Origin: Planctomycetaceae bacterium
GTDB taxonomy: Bacteria > Planctomycetota > Planctomycetia > Planctomycetales > Planctomycetaceae
Length of the DNA stretch: 64,000 bases
Assembly: GCA_041398825.1 (NCBI GenBank)
Contig: JAWKTX010000010.1
Location: forward strand, 124,001-188,000
Reading direction: 5' to 3'
A program made the position numbers and the translations under genes. The notes under the pieces were generated by a model. The model was not told the DNA's origin and did not search any database. It saw nothing but the letters and a program-made list of their open reading frames with translations. Shown here in pieces: positions 46,562 to 55,398 of this stretch (the first letter of the stretch is position 1; every line of letters begins with the position of its first letter).

Positions 46562-47486
46562 AGACAGGCTCCAGCGAAAATGGAGGCAGACTACGTCGTG
46601 AACCACGAGTGAACTCAATGAACGCATCTTCCAGGTTCAGTTCCTGAACATCGACATTGTTTATGCTCAATGAAAACAAAGCCTGTTCCAGCTCTCCACT
46701 GAAACCGACAACGATCAATTCAAGTTGCCCACGAGTCACACGCGCATTGATGACACCCGGTAAACCTGAGCAGTCTGGCGTATCACCGCTGAACGAGGCC
46801 ATGACGCGCTGGACATTGCTGCGGAAATGATCCGTCGGGCAATCGACGACCAGCCGTCCTTTGACCATGATTCCAACTCGATCGGCAATACGATCAATGT
46901 CCATGAGAATGTGAGAACTCAGCACAATCGTACGGCCGCTTTCATGGATCACCTCAATCATTGATTCCAGAAAATCACGACGCACAACAGTGTCAAGCCC
47001 GAGTGTCGGGTCATCAAGAATCAGCAATTCAGGCTCCGGAGCCAAAGCAATGGCCAGTGACACCTGTGCCCGCTGACCATTCGACAGTTGACTCAGTTTT
47101 CTTCGCTGTGGCACTTCGAAGTGATCCAGAATCATCTCGACCAGTGAGCGATTCCACCGAGTCTGAAAGCTGCGAGCAAACGCCACACACTCACGAACTG
47201 TCATCCAGCCATAGAGCGGGTGGTTTTCTGCAATATAACCCACCTTTTCCCGGTGCTGCGGCTTCATGCCAGCCACGTTTTCACCAAGCAGCCACGCATT
47301 ACCAGAGTCCGGCTGCACCATCCCTGTGAGCATCCTGATCGTCGTCGATTTACCGGCACCATTGCGGCCGAGCAACCCGTAAACAGTGCCTCGCGGAATT
47401 GCCAGATTCAGATTGTCGACCACTCGTTGACCGTCGTAAGATCGCGTCAAATGGTCGGTGAAAACTGCATAGTCGGAAGGCGACAT
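46554..47486 (-). CDS. ABC transporter ATP-binding protein
   Basis: A 310-residue ATPase from the ATG at 47486 (a GTG directly before it). Walker A is 'GLLGRNGAGKSTT', the Q-loop region contains 'GYIAENHPLYGWMTV', the signature is 'LSNGQRAQVSLAIALAPEPE', Walker B 'LLILDDPTLGLD' and the H-loop 'VLSSHIL'. The C-terminal 90 residues are the extra domain common to drug/bacteriocin exporter ATPases (CcmA/YtrB-like). It follows the GntR regulator directly and precedes the permease by an overlap, so the three are an operon. Confidence 0.93.
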   Translation of the reverse strand: MSPSDYAVFTDHLTRSYDGQRVVDNLNLAIPRGTVYGLLGRNGAGKSTTIRMLTGMVQPDSGNAWLLGENVAGMKPQHREKVGYIAENHPLYGWMTVRECVAFARSFQTRWNRSLVEMILDHFEVPQRRKLSQLSNGQRAQVSLAIALAPEPELLILDDPTLGLDTVVRRDFLESMIEVIHESGRTIVLSSHILMDIDRIADRVGIMVKGRLVVDCPTDHFRSNVQRVMASFSGDTPDCSGLPGVINARVTRGQLELIVVGFSGELEQALFSLSINNVDVQELNLEDAFIEFTRGSRRSLPPFSLEPVYA

Positions 47487-47489
47487 CAC

Positions 47490-47876
47490 CTACCCTTTCC
47501 ATTGAAATTTTTTCATCTGTTCCTCAAATGCCCTGCGCACTTCATCCTGAGTCAAACCCAGATGCACCGCGCCGGAAAGAAATATGTTCAGCTGCTCTAT
47601 CAGCTTTTCGCGCCGCGCTTTTCTTGTGAGATCACTGCGAGTTTCGGCAACAAACACGCCAAGCCCCGGCCGCGTATTCAGGACGCCTTCTCGTTCAAGC
47701 TCAGTGTAAACACGCGCGACGGTATTGGGATTGACGACAATCTGTCGCGACAATTCCCGAACCGAAGGTAACCTGTCGTTTGGCTCCAATTTCCCCAGCG
47801 CGATGGCCAGCCGAATCTGATCGCATACCTGGCGATAGATCGGGACTCGACTGGAAACATCAACCTGCACGTCCAC
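47490..47876 (-). CDS. GntR-family (YtrA-like) transcriptional regulator
   Basis: A 128-residue repressor. The winged-helix domain ('IYRQVCDQIRLAIALGKLEP', 'LPSVRELSRQIVVNPNTVARV') is followed by a short C-terminal dimerisation region, the layout of the YtrA subfamily that typically heads ABC-exporter operons. The start is GTG at 47876, supported by AGAGAGGA upstream. Autoregulation through the palindrome at 47907-47919 is likely. Confidence 0.9.
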   Translation of the reverse strand: MDVQVDVSSRVPIYRQVCDQIRLAIALGKLEPNDRLPSVRELSRQIVVNPNTVARVYTELEREGVLNTRPGLGVFVAETRSDLTRKARREKLIEQLNIFLSGAVHLGLTQDEVRRAFEEQMKKFQWKG

Positions 47877-47906
47877 AACACTGTCCTCTCTGACTGAACA
47901 TCAACT

Positions 47907-47919
47907 GTATTAGTAATAC
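47907..47919. promoter_or_regulatory. GntR/YtrA operator candidate
   Basis: GTATTA-G-TAATAC is a perfect 6-bp-arm palindrome, enclosed in an outer repeat ACTGTA/TACAGT. It lies about 31 bases upstream of the GntR start codon, overlapping the likely -10 region. YtrA-type regulators bind such GTAT/ATAC palindromes, so autorepression is the best guess. Confidence 0.7.
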
Positions 47920-48018
47920 CAGTACAGTAACTACACAAGAGAAAATGCCAAATTTCCCTTCGCATCTGAAAAACTGCGAGGGGGAACCAACGGGGAAACC
48001 CAAAGGGGGCAGGTCTCT

Positions 48019-48441
48019 TTGTTTGCGTTGCGTCTGGCATCCTGCCAGCACCTGCCGACGGTCATGAGATACGTCGGACGCAATCCTGTGCGAGCCAACC
48101 TCATTGACCTGGCCGAAGAATGGCAATGGGGTTCCGCTCATGCTCGCCGAGGACCTGCAGACGAACGCCGATGGCTGGCGATTCCCGAAGATCCCCCGTT
48201 GCCGCGAATCTGGCGTTCATGGGTGAACAAGGTCAAGACAGAGGCAGAGTTGAACGCACTTCGCATCAGTGTGAACCGCGGCCTGCCGTTTGGCGATGGT
48301 CAATGGACAAAAAGCAGTGCTGTTCGCCTTGGTCTCGAAACCACATCTCGGCCAAGGGCACGGCCAATCAAAAAGGCCCGACCCCTTTTCTGCTTCCCGC
48401 TTCACTACCAAAGAAAACCACTTCAGACAGCTGAAATGTAA
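48019..48441 (+). pseudogene. RAYT (REP-associated tyrosine transposase) internal-deletion derivative
   Basis: The frame opens 'FALRLASC', matching the start of the RAYT copy at 50418, then jumps directly to 'VMRYVGRNPVRANL', which in that copy comes 100 codons later. So the segment with the HUH motif and catalytic Tyr is missing. The rest ('WQWGSAHARRGPADERRWLA' onward) matches closely. Non-functional. Confidence 0.82.
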
Positions 48442-48459
48442 CCAAAACCGTTATCTTCC

Positions 48460-49998
48460 CTATTCAGTTTCCTGAATCCACTGCTGCACATTCCTGTGAA
48501 ACTTTTGTCGGGTTAGACGCAGCTGAAGTGACACAGCTGGCATCAGGAACAACAAAGCCCACGCCCACGGAGTCCACTGGCACGCTTTCTGAGTCGCTTC
48601 GTTCGTAAGAAACTGCAAAGCGGCGAAGACGACGATCATCAATACACCGACGACGCCCACCCACATCTGGCAGGCCGCGTACGCCTGAAGACGGTGTCTT
48701 GCCAACCACATTCTCCACCCGACGGCACTGCCCAGAACACAGCAGCCAAAAACAATTCCGGATGTCAGTCTCGCGTCATGCCAAAAGGCGATGACGGCGA
48801 GGGGCAGCATCCACCCCAAAGACCCGACGCACGTTCCAATCCATGCTCCACCGTTCCAGCGGAACGCTTCATACACTACCGAGCCATCGTCCTGAACAAT
48901 TCGCGACTGTGCGATTGCGGCATCCATCGTCTGCCGAACCGACTCCCGCATTGGTTCACCATTCGCCTTAGCCAATTCCCCCAGTTGCTTGTACCTGCGA
49001 ATACCCCCAATCATCCACGGAATGTTGAAGACATGGAAACCCAGCAGCAATCCGCACAGCAGGCAGACATAAGTGGTATTGTTGGGGATGAAGCCATTCA
49101 GGCGAGCGTACAACAGAACGGCAAACAGAATTGCAGCTATGGCAAACGCAATAACAAACCGTTGAATCTGTTGAACAAGAAACTTCTGCTGACTGACATA
49201 TTCACAGTTCTTCCAACTCATCCAACTCCCAAGTACGCCACCCGTTAGTCCCGTTAGCAAACCAAACAAGGCACCTCCGATAGCCGTCGAGGCAGTGGAT
49301 GCAAACAGACCGCTTGATTTTCCGGTGACCGCCGTCGTCGCAGCCGTGGTTGCCGTCGCTCCAGCCGCATAAGTCGCTGACGGCAGACCGGCCATAACGA
49401 TCGCCGCAAACGCGGCCTTCGGAGCCGTTTCGCTGAGAGTTCTGCAAACAGTATCCAGCGCTTCCTGGCGAATCATTTCCCGCCCCCGCTTCAGTCGCTG
49501 CCGAATTGTGGATTCGTTTTCACCAAGAGCGATCGCGACATCGCGAGTCGACTGTTCACCACGATAAAACAGTACCATCGGTTCGCGATAATTCTCCGGA
49601 AGGCGTTCCAGCATCGACCACACCGCCGCCTGTTCCTGTCGTTCCAGCATCTGAGTCTCCGGAGATAATTGTCGAGGATCACTGGGTTCGCTGGGCACTC
49701 GGTCGATCGAACTTGTTAACAACGGAGTCCTGGCAGCTCGAACGGCATCAATGGCGCGACGGCGAGCAATCGTGCAGATCCAGCCGACGAATTTTTCCGG
49801 TTCGCGCAGAGTTGCCAGGTTGGTCCACGCTTCGATGAACGCTTCCTGCCCAGCGTCTTCGCTGCGAGCGAAATCGCCACACACCGAATAGGCAACCCCG
49901 GTCACCATCGCTGCATGGCGAGTGACCAGCACTTCAAAGGCCTGCCGATCGCCAGCGGCTGCCGATTTGACCAGTGCCGCAGTATCAATTTCGCTCAC
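48460..49998 (-). CDS. ECF sigma factor fused to a multi-span membrane domain
   Basis: A 512-residue protein. The N-terminal 190 residues are a sigma-70/ECF factor: 'SEDAGQEAFIEAWTNLATLR' (region 2), 'KFVGWICTIARRRAIDAVRA' and region 4 'LPENYREPMVLFYRGEQSTR' with helix-turn-helix. From about residue 200 the sequence becomes hydrophobic, with about seven membrane-spanning helices ('IGGALFGLLTGLTGGVLGSW', 'FVIAFAIAAILFAVLLYARL', 'LPLAVIAFW', 'VGVVGVLMIVVFAALQFL' and others). This is a membrane-tethered sigma factor; release or signal sensing by the membrane part is an inference. The ATG at 49998 precedes 'MSEIDTAALVKSAAAGDRQA'. No anti-sigma gene is adjacent. Confidence 0.88.
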   Translation of the reverse strand: MSEIDTAALVKSAAAGDRQAFEVLVTRHAAMVTGVAYSVCGDFARSEDAGQEAFIEAWTNLATLREPEKFVGWICTIARRRAIDAVRAARTPLLTSSIDRVPSEPSDPRQLSPETQMLERQEQAAVWSMLERLPENYREPMVLFYRGEQSTRDVAIALGENESTIRQRLKRGREMIRQEALDTVCRTLSETAPKAAFAAIVMAGLPSATYAAGATATTAATTAVTGKSSGLFASTASTAIGGALFGLLTGLTGGVLGSWMSWKNCEYVSQQKFLVQQIQRFVIAFAIAAILFAVLLYARLNGFIPNNTTYVCLLCGLLLGFHVFNIPWMIGGIRRYKQLGELAKANGEPMRESVRQTMDAAIAQSRIVQDDGSVVYEAFRWNGGAWIGTCVGSLGWMLPLAVIAFWHDARLTSGIVFGCCVLGSAVGWRMWLARHRLQAYAACQMWVGVVGVLMIVVFAALQFLTNEATQKACQWTPWAWALLFLMPAVSLQLRLTRQKFHRNVQQWIQETE

Positions 49999-50000
49999 CG

Positions 50001-50417
50001 CAATCTCCCGTTTCGCCTGGAAAAACCCCGCGATACAACGCCGCCGCGATGAAGTCGAAGTAGCGAGTCGAAATGTGACAGAATTTTAGGGCAAAAGGTG
50101 AAGCCAAAGCGCGGATCACTCCTTCAGGCAATTCCGTCTCAAATTACCAAATGCTCTCGGAGTCAGGGCACTGGTCGCACAGAGAAATAGAACGCGTCAG
50201 GATATTTCCTTTTTTCCTGCCAACGATACTCTCGGCTCACCTTTGTTGCCAGTTGGGGTCCCGACTTCAGGCGATATGGGTTGGCTGGCAATCCGTGTTC
50301 AGGCATTTGAAGAATCCCCACATGCCACGGCAACGTTGTTCACAGGTTTGATGCCGCTTTTTTCCCAAAGCGAAAGCGCCGAAGCAATGGGCAGCAGCAG
50401 GACAGAAACAGGTCTCT
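50001..50417. other. Intergenic stretch upstream of the fused sigma factor
   Basis: No gene family is recognised. The segment just before the RAYT copy at 50418 shares sequence with the start of the copy at 48019 (the run 'ggtctctttg' to 'gcgttgcgtctgg'). No terminator is visible. Confidence 0.5.
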
Positions 50418-51122
50418 TTGATCGCGTTGCGTCTGGTATCCTGCTGGACTTTGGCCACGGCATGCACGAAACGCAATTGTCCGGCAGGTGAAGTCTTGCA
50501 CGTTCTCAATCGAGCTGTGGCTCGGCTGACGATTTTTGAAAAGCCCGAAGACTATGCCGCATTCATGTGCGTTGTGCAGGAAACGTGGGAAATCGTGCCA
50601 CTTCCAATTTATGCGATGGTAGCAATGCCGAATCACTGGCATTTTGTGGTCCGGCCCGAGACCAGTGATCAGGTCAGTGAGTTCTTCCGTCGACTGACTG
50701 TCATGCACACGATGCGTTAGCATGCTCAATACAAGACCGGCGGGACCGGCCATTTGTATCAGCGACGTTTCAAGTCGTCTCCTATCCAGTCAGACCGACA
50801 CCTGCTGACAGTCATGAGATACGTCGAACGCAATCCTGTGGGAGCCAACCTGGCCGAAGAATGGCAATGGGGTTCCGCTCATGCTCGCCGAGGACCTGCA
50901 GACGAACGTCGATGGCTGGCGATTCCCGATGATCCCCCGTTGCCGCGTAACTGGCGTTCATGGGTGAACAAGGTCGAGACAGAGGCGGAGTTGAACGCAC
51001 TTCGCATTAGCGTGAAACGCGGCCTGCCGTTTGGCGATAATCAATGGACACAAAGCTGCGCCCTTCGTCTCGGGCTCGAATCCACAACTCGCCCACGAGG
51101 GCGACCAAAGAAAGAGACCTGA
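50418..51122 (+). pseudogene. RAYT with a single amber codon
   Basis: Reads as one frame of 235 codons apart from a TAG at 50718-50720. The motif 'MPNHWHFVVRP' (HUH pair) is upstream and 'TGHLYQRRFKS' (catalytic Tyr) downstream, in the same phase. The sister copy at 52060 has Trp (TGG) at the corresponding position in 'THTQRWHAH', so TGG to TAG is the likely lesion. Confidence 0.85.
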
Positions 51123-51332
51123 CATTTTTGAGCACACCTCACCTGAAAAAGGCCATTGCTCAGATTGAGGCACGCATCAAAGAGCCCGGATAGTTCTCGT
51201 CGTCAGCCGAGTCTCAATGGGGCCATCCAGAGACGGAACCAGTTCCTGCCACAGTTGTCCAACGCCGAGTCGCTCGATCACTGGTACGACAGTCTGCTGG
51301 AGGCCGGCTCAGTAGCTTTAAAAAATGTGCCG

Positions 51333-51528
51333 CTTCTCGCTGATCGCGACCGACCTTGTGGTTTGTTGATGTGGTCGTTTAACGGCAATACCGTTCAACG
51401 AGCGTGAATGATGTAGTGGATCTCGCCAGAGATCCCAGTGTTGCATGGGGGAAGTCTGGCGACTCCCACTACATTTTGAACGGCCCTCAAGTTCGGTGGA
51501 GTCTGTCCTGGTGGCGATCAGCGAGAAG
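51333..51528. repeat. 15-bp perfect inverted repeat spanning a REP pair
   Basis: CTTCTCGCTGATCGC at 51333-51347 and GCGATCAGCGAGAAG at 51514-51528. The enclosed 166 bases include the REP pair at 51413-51472. It could be the boundary of a miniature element. Confidence 0.75.
51413..51472. repeat. REPIN: inverted pair of 23-base REP sequences
   Basis: The left REP starts GTAG and continues TGGATCTCGCCAGAGATCC; the right is its inverted counterpart ending GTAG on the other strand. The two are separated by 14 bases. The GTAG tetranucleotide followed by a short palindrome is the hallmark of REPs recognised by RAYT enzymes. This REP family differs from that around the RAYT at 58900. Confidence 0.8.
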
Positions 51529-51602
51529 TGTCAAGGATGGGACTGACTCCGAGCGTATTCTGTCAGAACACGACAGACGTGCTTCGGGGCGAGGTGCCTG
51601 TC

Positions 51603-51830
51603 CCATTTTTTCGTTCGTGGGCTTGTCATTTCAACGCAGTTGAAACCGAAACGGAACTCAACTCCCTGCGACGCAGCCTTGCTCACGGCACTCCATGCGG
51701 TGATACTCACTGGCCGACAAAAACCGCTGCAATCCTCGGCCTTAAATCCTCGCTTCGACCGCGAGCCCGGCCAAAACAGCCGGAAAATAAAAATGTCCCC
51801 TCTTCCGATTTCCCGCTTTCCAGTGTCTAA
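51603..51830 (+). pseudogene. RAYT C-terminal fragment
   Basis: Encodes 'NAVETETELNSLRRSLAHGT' and 'ILGLKSSLRPRARPKQPENK', which is the C-terminal end of a RAYT. No HUH or Tyr region precedes it. Confidence 0.75.
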
Positions 51831-52056
51831 CGGACCGTATCGACCATCGTGCAGGAAGTGAGGCAGTCGTCTGAGACACGATGCTCGGCCACTGCTCAAA
51901 CGTTTCATCGACTGCCAACCATGGACGTGGACCGAAACGGTTACAATTGGATCGCGAAGTTACAGCACATAGTCTTGGAGGGGGGGCAACTGATGCCTCC
52001 AGATGGTCTCGGTATACAGAATGGAGCGGATGAAATGAGCGTATTGATTCTTGCTT

Positions 52057-52786
52057 GTGTCAGGAACCGTTTGTTCGAGTCTTGGTCGTCCGTGGGGGCG
52101 GGTAGTGATTTCGAGGCCGAGTTTTCGGGTCGCTGTGGTCGCCCAAGTTTCGTCTCCAAACGGTGAGCCTCAATTGACGCTGCGACGGAGGGCCGCGAGT
52201 TCGGCGTCCGTCTGAGGGGAATGGACATGCTCCAAACAGCCAACAGTTCGCCGCACAGGCCATGCCGACAGCAGGTTCTTTTCTGCCGCCGTTCCTGACG
52301 ACCAACGATAGAGACTGCTCCAGCGCCAGTCTTCCGCCCGCTTCACCAGATTCGCACGCAAAGCATTGCGTTCCACATACCGGCAGAAAGTGTCCATCGT
52401 TCTGCACCGGAAAGGACTTGAGTCGCCCCTGATAAAGATGACCAGACCCGGTCGATTTGCGATGGGCGTGCCAACGCTGGGTGTGAGTCAGTGTCAGCCA
52501 GCCAACAAAGCGAGACAACTCATCATCTTCCTGAGGCCACACCACCAGGTGCCAGTGACTTTCCATCAGGCAAGACTAAAGCAGCCGAGTCCCCGTCCGG
52601 GCGACGGCTTCCTGAAGCACGGTCTCGAACGCGATGAAATCTTCGTCCTTCGTAAAGATCGGCATCCGCGCGTTCGCACGGTTCAGCACATGATAAACCC
52701 AACCACCCGGAGCTGCTCGCTTTGGTTTTCCCATTACAAAACGATAATCAACTCACTCGCAGTTGTCAATAAACGGTTCCTGACAC
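52057..52786 (-). mobile_element. RAYT-containing element bounded by 16-bp perfect inverted repeats
   Basis: GTGTCAGGAACCGTTT (52057-52072) and its exact complement AAACGGTTCCTGACAC (52771-52786) flank a degenerate RAYT. The right boundary directly abuts the truncated RHS gene, so insertion or rearrangement here probably removed the RHS 5' part. No target duplication is recognisable by eye. Confidence 0.75.
52060..52734 (-). pseudogene. RAYT with frameshifts and an amber codon
   Basis: The original start is the ATG at 52734 ('MGKPKRAAPGGWVYHVLNRA'). A TAG interrupts the frame just before 'MESHWHLVVWP' (HUH). 'SGHLYQGRLKSFPVQN' carries the Tyr. A frameshift moves the continuation 'RYVERNALRANLVKRAEDWR' to another frame, and another returns near the C-terminus ('KLGLEITTRP'). 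Inactive. Confidence 0.82.
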
Positions 52787-52787
52787 C

Positions 52788-54110
52788 TTTTGCGTCTACA
52801 ACAACGTCGGCCAAACCGCATCCTCACTTGACCCACTGGGAAATCGGACTACGAACGTCTACGACTCCGCAGGACGAGTGATTGCCAGTATCAATCCTCT
52901 GGGGCATCGTTCAACGACGGTCTTCAATGCGGCTGGTCAGGCACTGGCAACAGTTGACGGCAACGGAAACCGAACGAGCAGCGTCTATGACGCCCTCGGA
53001 CGACGCATCACAGAGATCAATGCTTTGGGCTACCGAACGACGACGATCTACAACAGTCTGGGACAGACTTCGGCTCTGGTAGACGCCCGTGGCAACCGTC
53101 ACAGCTTCACCTATGACAGCACAGGAGCCCAGACCCAGTTGATCGATCCGCTGAATCGTCGCACGACAAGTGCCTACGATGTTGCCGGTCAGCAGTCACT
53201 GCGTATTGACGGTCGCGGGAATCGAACGACGTTTGCTTACAGTCAGAATGGTCAGTTGACAAGTCGGAAATACCCGGATGGAAGCCGAGCGACCTTTGCC
53301 TACGATTCTCTGGGCAATCGCACCTTGATGGCCGACAGTACGGGCAGGTATACTTCGACGTATGATGCGGCTGGACAGGTCCGATCTTCCGCCAACCCAA
53401 ACGGATTGACTGCATCATTCGCATACGATCCGGTTGGCAGTCGACACGTCCTCGAGAACCAGGGAGCGGGCCGAACAACGTTTACCTACGATGGAGCTGG
53501 TCAACTGGTCCAAATGCAGAATCCTGGTGGAGTTGTCACCTCCAGTATCTACGATGCGAAAGGACAAAGAACGGCCAAAATATCGTCGTCTGGTACTCGT
53601 GCATCATTTACGTTCGACGTTGCAGGGAACCTTGCCGATCTTGCCAACCTGAAGAGCGATTCAACGGTCATTAGTTCATTCGCCTATCGTTACGATGAAG
53701 CAAACAATCGAAATGGAGTGACGGAAGCTGACGGTACAAGGATCACGTGGACCTACGACAACAACAATCAGTTAATAGGAGAACGAAGAAGCGGGATGAG
53801 TGGTTACGCCAACACGTTCGTTTACGATCCAGTTGGCAATCGCTTGGTTTTGAACGAGAACGGAACCAAGACCACCACGACATACGATAACGCCAATCAG
53901 ATTCAACATTCGGAAGCTTTATCCGGACGAACGACCTACACCTTTGACTCTGACGGCAACCAGCAGATTGTTCAACAACCTAACGGCGACAGAACGACAA
54001 ACATCTGGGATTACGAGAACCGCTTGGTGGCTGTCGCACTGCCGGATGCCACACGAGTGACCATGTCTTACACCGCGGACAACCGCCGCGTCTCCCGGGA
54101 GGAAAGCTAA
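52788..54110 (+). CDS. RHS/YD-repeat protein, 5'-truncated core
   Basis: Open from 52788 (the codon right after the RAYT-element inverted repeat) to TAA at 54108-54110, about 440 residues. It is an array of about 20-residue YD repeats, for example 'NRTSSVYDALGRRI', 'YRTTTIYNSLGQTS', 'NRHSFTYDSTGAQ', 'NRTTFAYSQNGQLT' and 'SRATFAYDSLGNRT'. YD repeats wrap into the hollow shell of RHS toxins. No signal peptide or N-terminal export domain exists because the 5' part was lost at 52786. The last codons run into the next frame with TAATG. I annotate it as CDS, but it may be a pseudogene since its start is gone. Confidence 0.8.
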   Translation, partial: FCVYNNVGQTASSLDPLGNRTTNVYDSAGRVIASINPLGHRSTTVFNAAGQALATVDGNGNRTSSVYDALGRRITEINALGYRTTTIYNSLGQTSALVDARGNRHSFTYDSTGAQTQLIDPLNRRTTSAYDVAGQQSLRIDGRGNRTTFAYSQNGQLTSRKYPDGSRATFAYDSLGNRTLMADSTGRYTSTYDAAGQVRSSANPNGLTASFAYDPVGSRHVLENQGAGRTTFTYDGAGQLVQMQNPGGVVTSSIYDAKGQRTAKISSSGTRASFTFDVAGNLADLANLKSDSTVISSFAYRYDEANNRNGVTEADGTRITWTYDNNNQLIGERRSGMSGYANTFVYDPVGNRLVLNENGTKTTTTYDNANQIQHSEALSGRTTYTFDSDGNQQIVQQPNGDRTTNIWDYENRLVAVALPDATRVTMSYTADNRRVSREES

Positions 54111-55273
54111 TGACACTGACAACCTACCAATGGGATCCCGTCACCGATCAACTTCTCTCCGAAGATGACGGAACGAGTCGGACGGATTACACCCACGAGC
54201 CCAATCTCTACGGTGACCTGATCTCACAAACCGATGGGGCCAACACGAGGTTCTACCACTTCGACGCAAGAGGTGATACAAGGCAAATCACTGATGAAAT
54301 AGAAGCTGTCACCGATTCGTGGACCTACGACGCATGGGGCAATGTGCTGAGCCGCACTGGAACGACTGCAACTCCATTTCAGTTCGTTGGGAAACTTGGC
54401 TACGCGTTTGATGCCGCAGTCGAAGTCAACTATGTCAGAGCGAGATGGTTTTCGTCGACTTTAGCCACCTGGCTCAGTTCCGACCCTGCTCGATCCGACG
54501 AATCTTACACACTTTATTCGTATGCGCACGGTAATCCGATATTATCGATTGACCCATCTGGCCTCATCACCGTTACTCGCCAAAGAGGCGGATGTCAGGG
54601 TCCGTGTGGTAAAGTTGTACACGCTTGGGATTTTACGCTAACAAGAAAGGATGTCGACTTTGCTAAGAAGCACTGCAAACCTGATCCGTCCACTGGGAAG
54701 ACACCGGCATATATCGTACAACATATCAAGAAGGAAGCTGTCTGTAATAGCGACTGCTGTGACTCCAGCTGGAGGTTTCCATTAACGTTACCTGAGACCG
54801 ACTCATTTTGGGAGGCATTCTATATAAGTGACATTCACTCTCAAGCTTCTCCGGATGACCCGCAGCCAGGTATTCAAAAAGCAGTCGGCTTTACTGACGT
54901 TTGGATACAGCCCGATATGAGGACTTCTCGTGGAAAATCGCAGACTACGGGCACACTTCGACTCTACTGTGTTTTCGGTGGAAGTCGTCCTTCGGGCTGG
55001 CTTCATGGTGGCCAAGGTGGTTTCACCGTCTGCAGCGAAAGCGAAGTGAATGCTGCTGCAGATACTCCGTGTGAATTCAAGCCTCCCCGATGCCCAGCTG
55101 GACAACTGCCGTTTACTCGAAAACCACCACTTTTCTGGGGTGGCGGCTTGGGTTTGCCGCATGCAAAGATTGTACTTGACACGAAGTGGGATTGTTGCGC
55201 CGCCAAGAAATACACAGACGTGGAGATGAAGGGTGTTGCTAACCCAGTTTCGAGTTCGCCTGCATGTCGTTAG
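54110..55273 (+). CDS. RHS terminal module: shell end plus cysteine-rich C-terminal domain
   Basis: A 387-residue frame whose ATG overlaps the preceding stop as TAATG. Directly upstream GGGAGGAAA gives a near-ideal ribosome-binding site, spaced 7 bases. Residues 1-150 continue the RHS shell, ending in the family hallmark 'VRARWFSSTLATWLSSDPAR' and 'GNPILSIDPSG', after which RHS tip domains begin. The last about 235 residues are unlike any family I know and contain about 16 cysteines (for example 'CQGPCGKVVHAWDF', 'CNSDCCDSSW', 'PCEFKPPRCPAG'). The sequence becomes visibly more AT-rich here. A candidate toxin-like tip; the activity is unknown. Confidence 0.75.
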   Translation: MTLTTYQWDPVTDQLLSEDDGTSRTDYTHEPNLYGDLISQTDGANTRFYHFDARGDTRQITDEIEAVTDSWTYDAWGNVLSRTGTTATPFQFVGKLGYAFDAAVEVNYVRARWFSSTLATWLSSDPARSDESYTLYSYAHGNPILSIDPSGLITVTRQRGGCQGPCGKVVHAWDFTLTRKDVDFAKKHCKPDPSTGKTPAYIVQHIKKEAVCNSDCCDSSWRFPLTLPETDSFWEAFYISDIHSQASPDDPQPGIQKAVGFTDVWIQPDMRTSRGKSQTTGTLRLYCVFGGSRPSGWLHGGQGGFTVCSESEVNAAADTPCEFKPPRCPAGQLPFTRKPPLFWGGGLGLPHAKIVLDTKWDCCAAKKYTDVEMKGVANPVSSSPACR

Positions 55274-55398
55274 GCAAAAACTGATCAATTGATGGGTCTG
55301 ATCCTTAGAGTGCGAAAACCTGTCTGTTACAGCAAGACTCACCAGTGCCTGTGCGCATTGGGCAGGACAAGCGGAAATGCTCAAATAACGAGGGAAAC

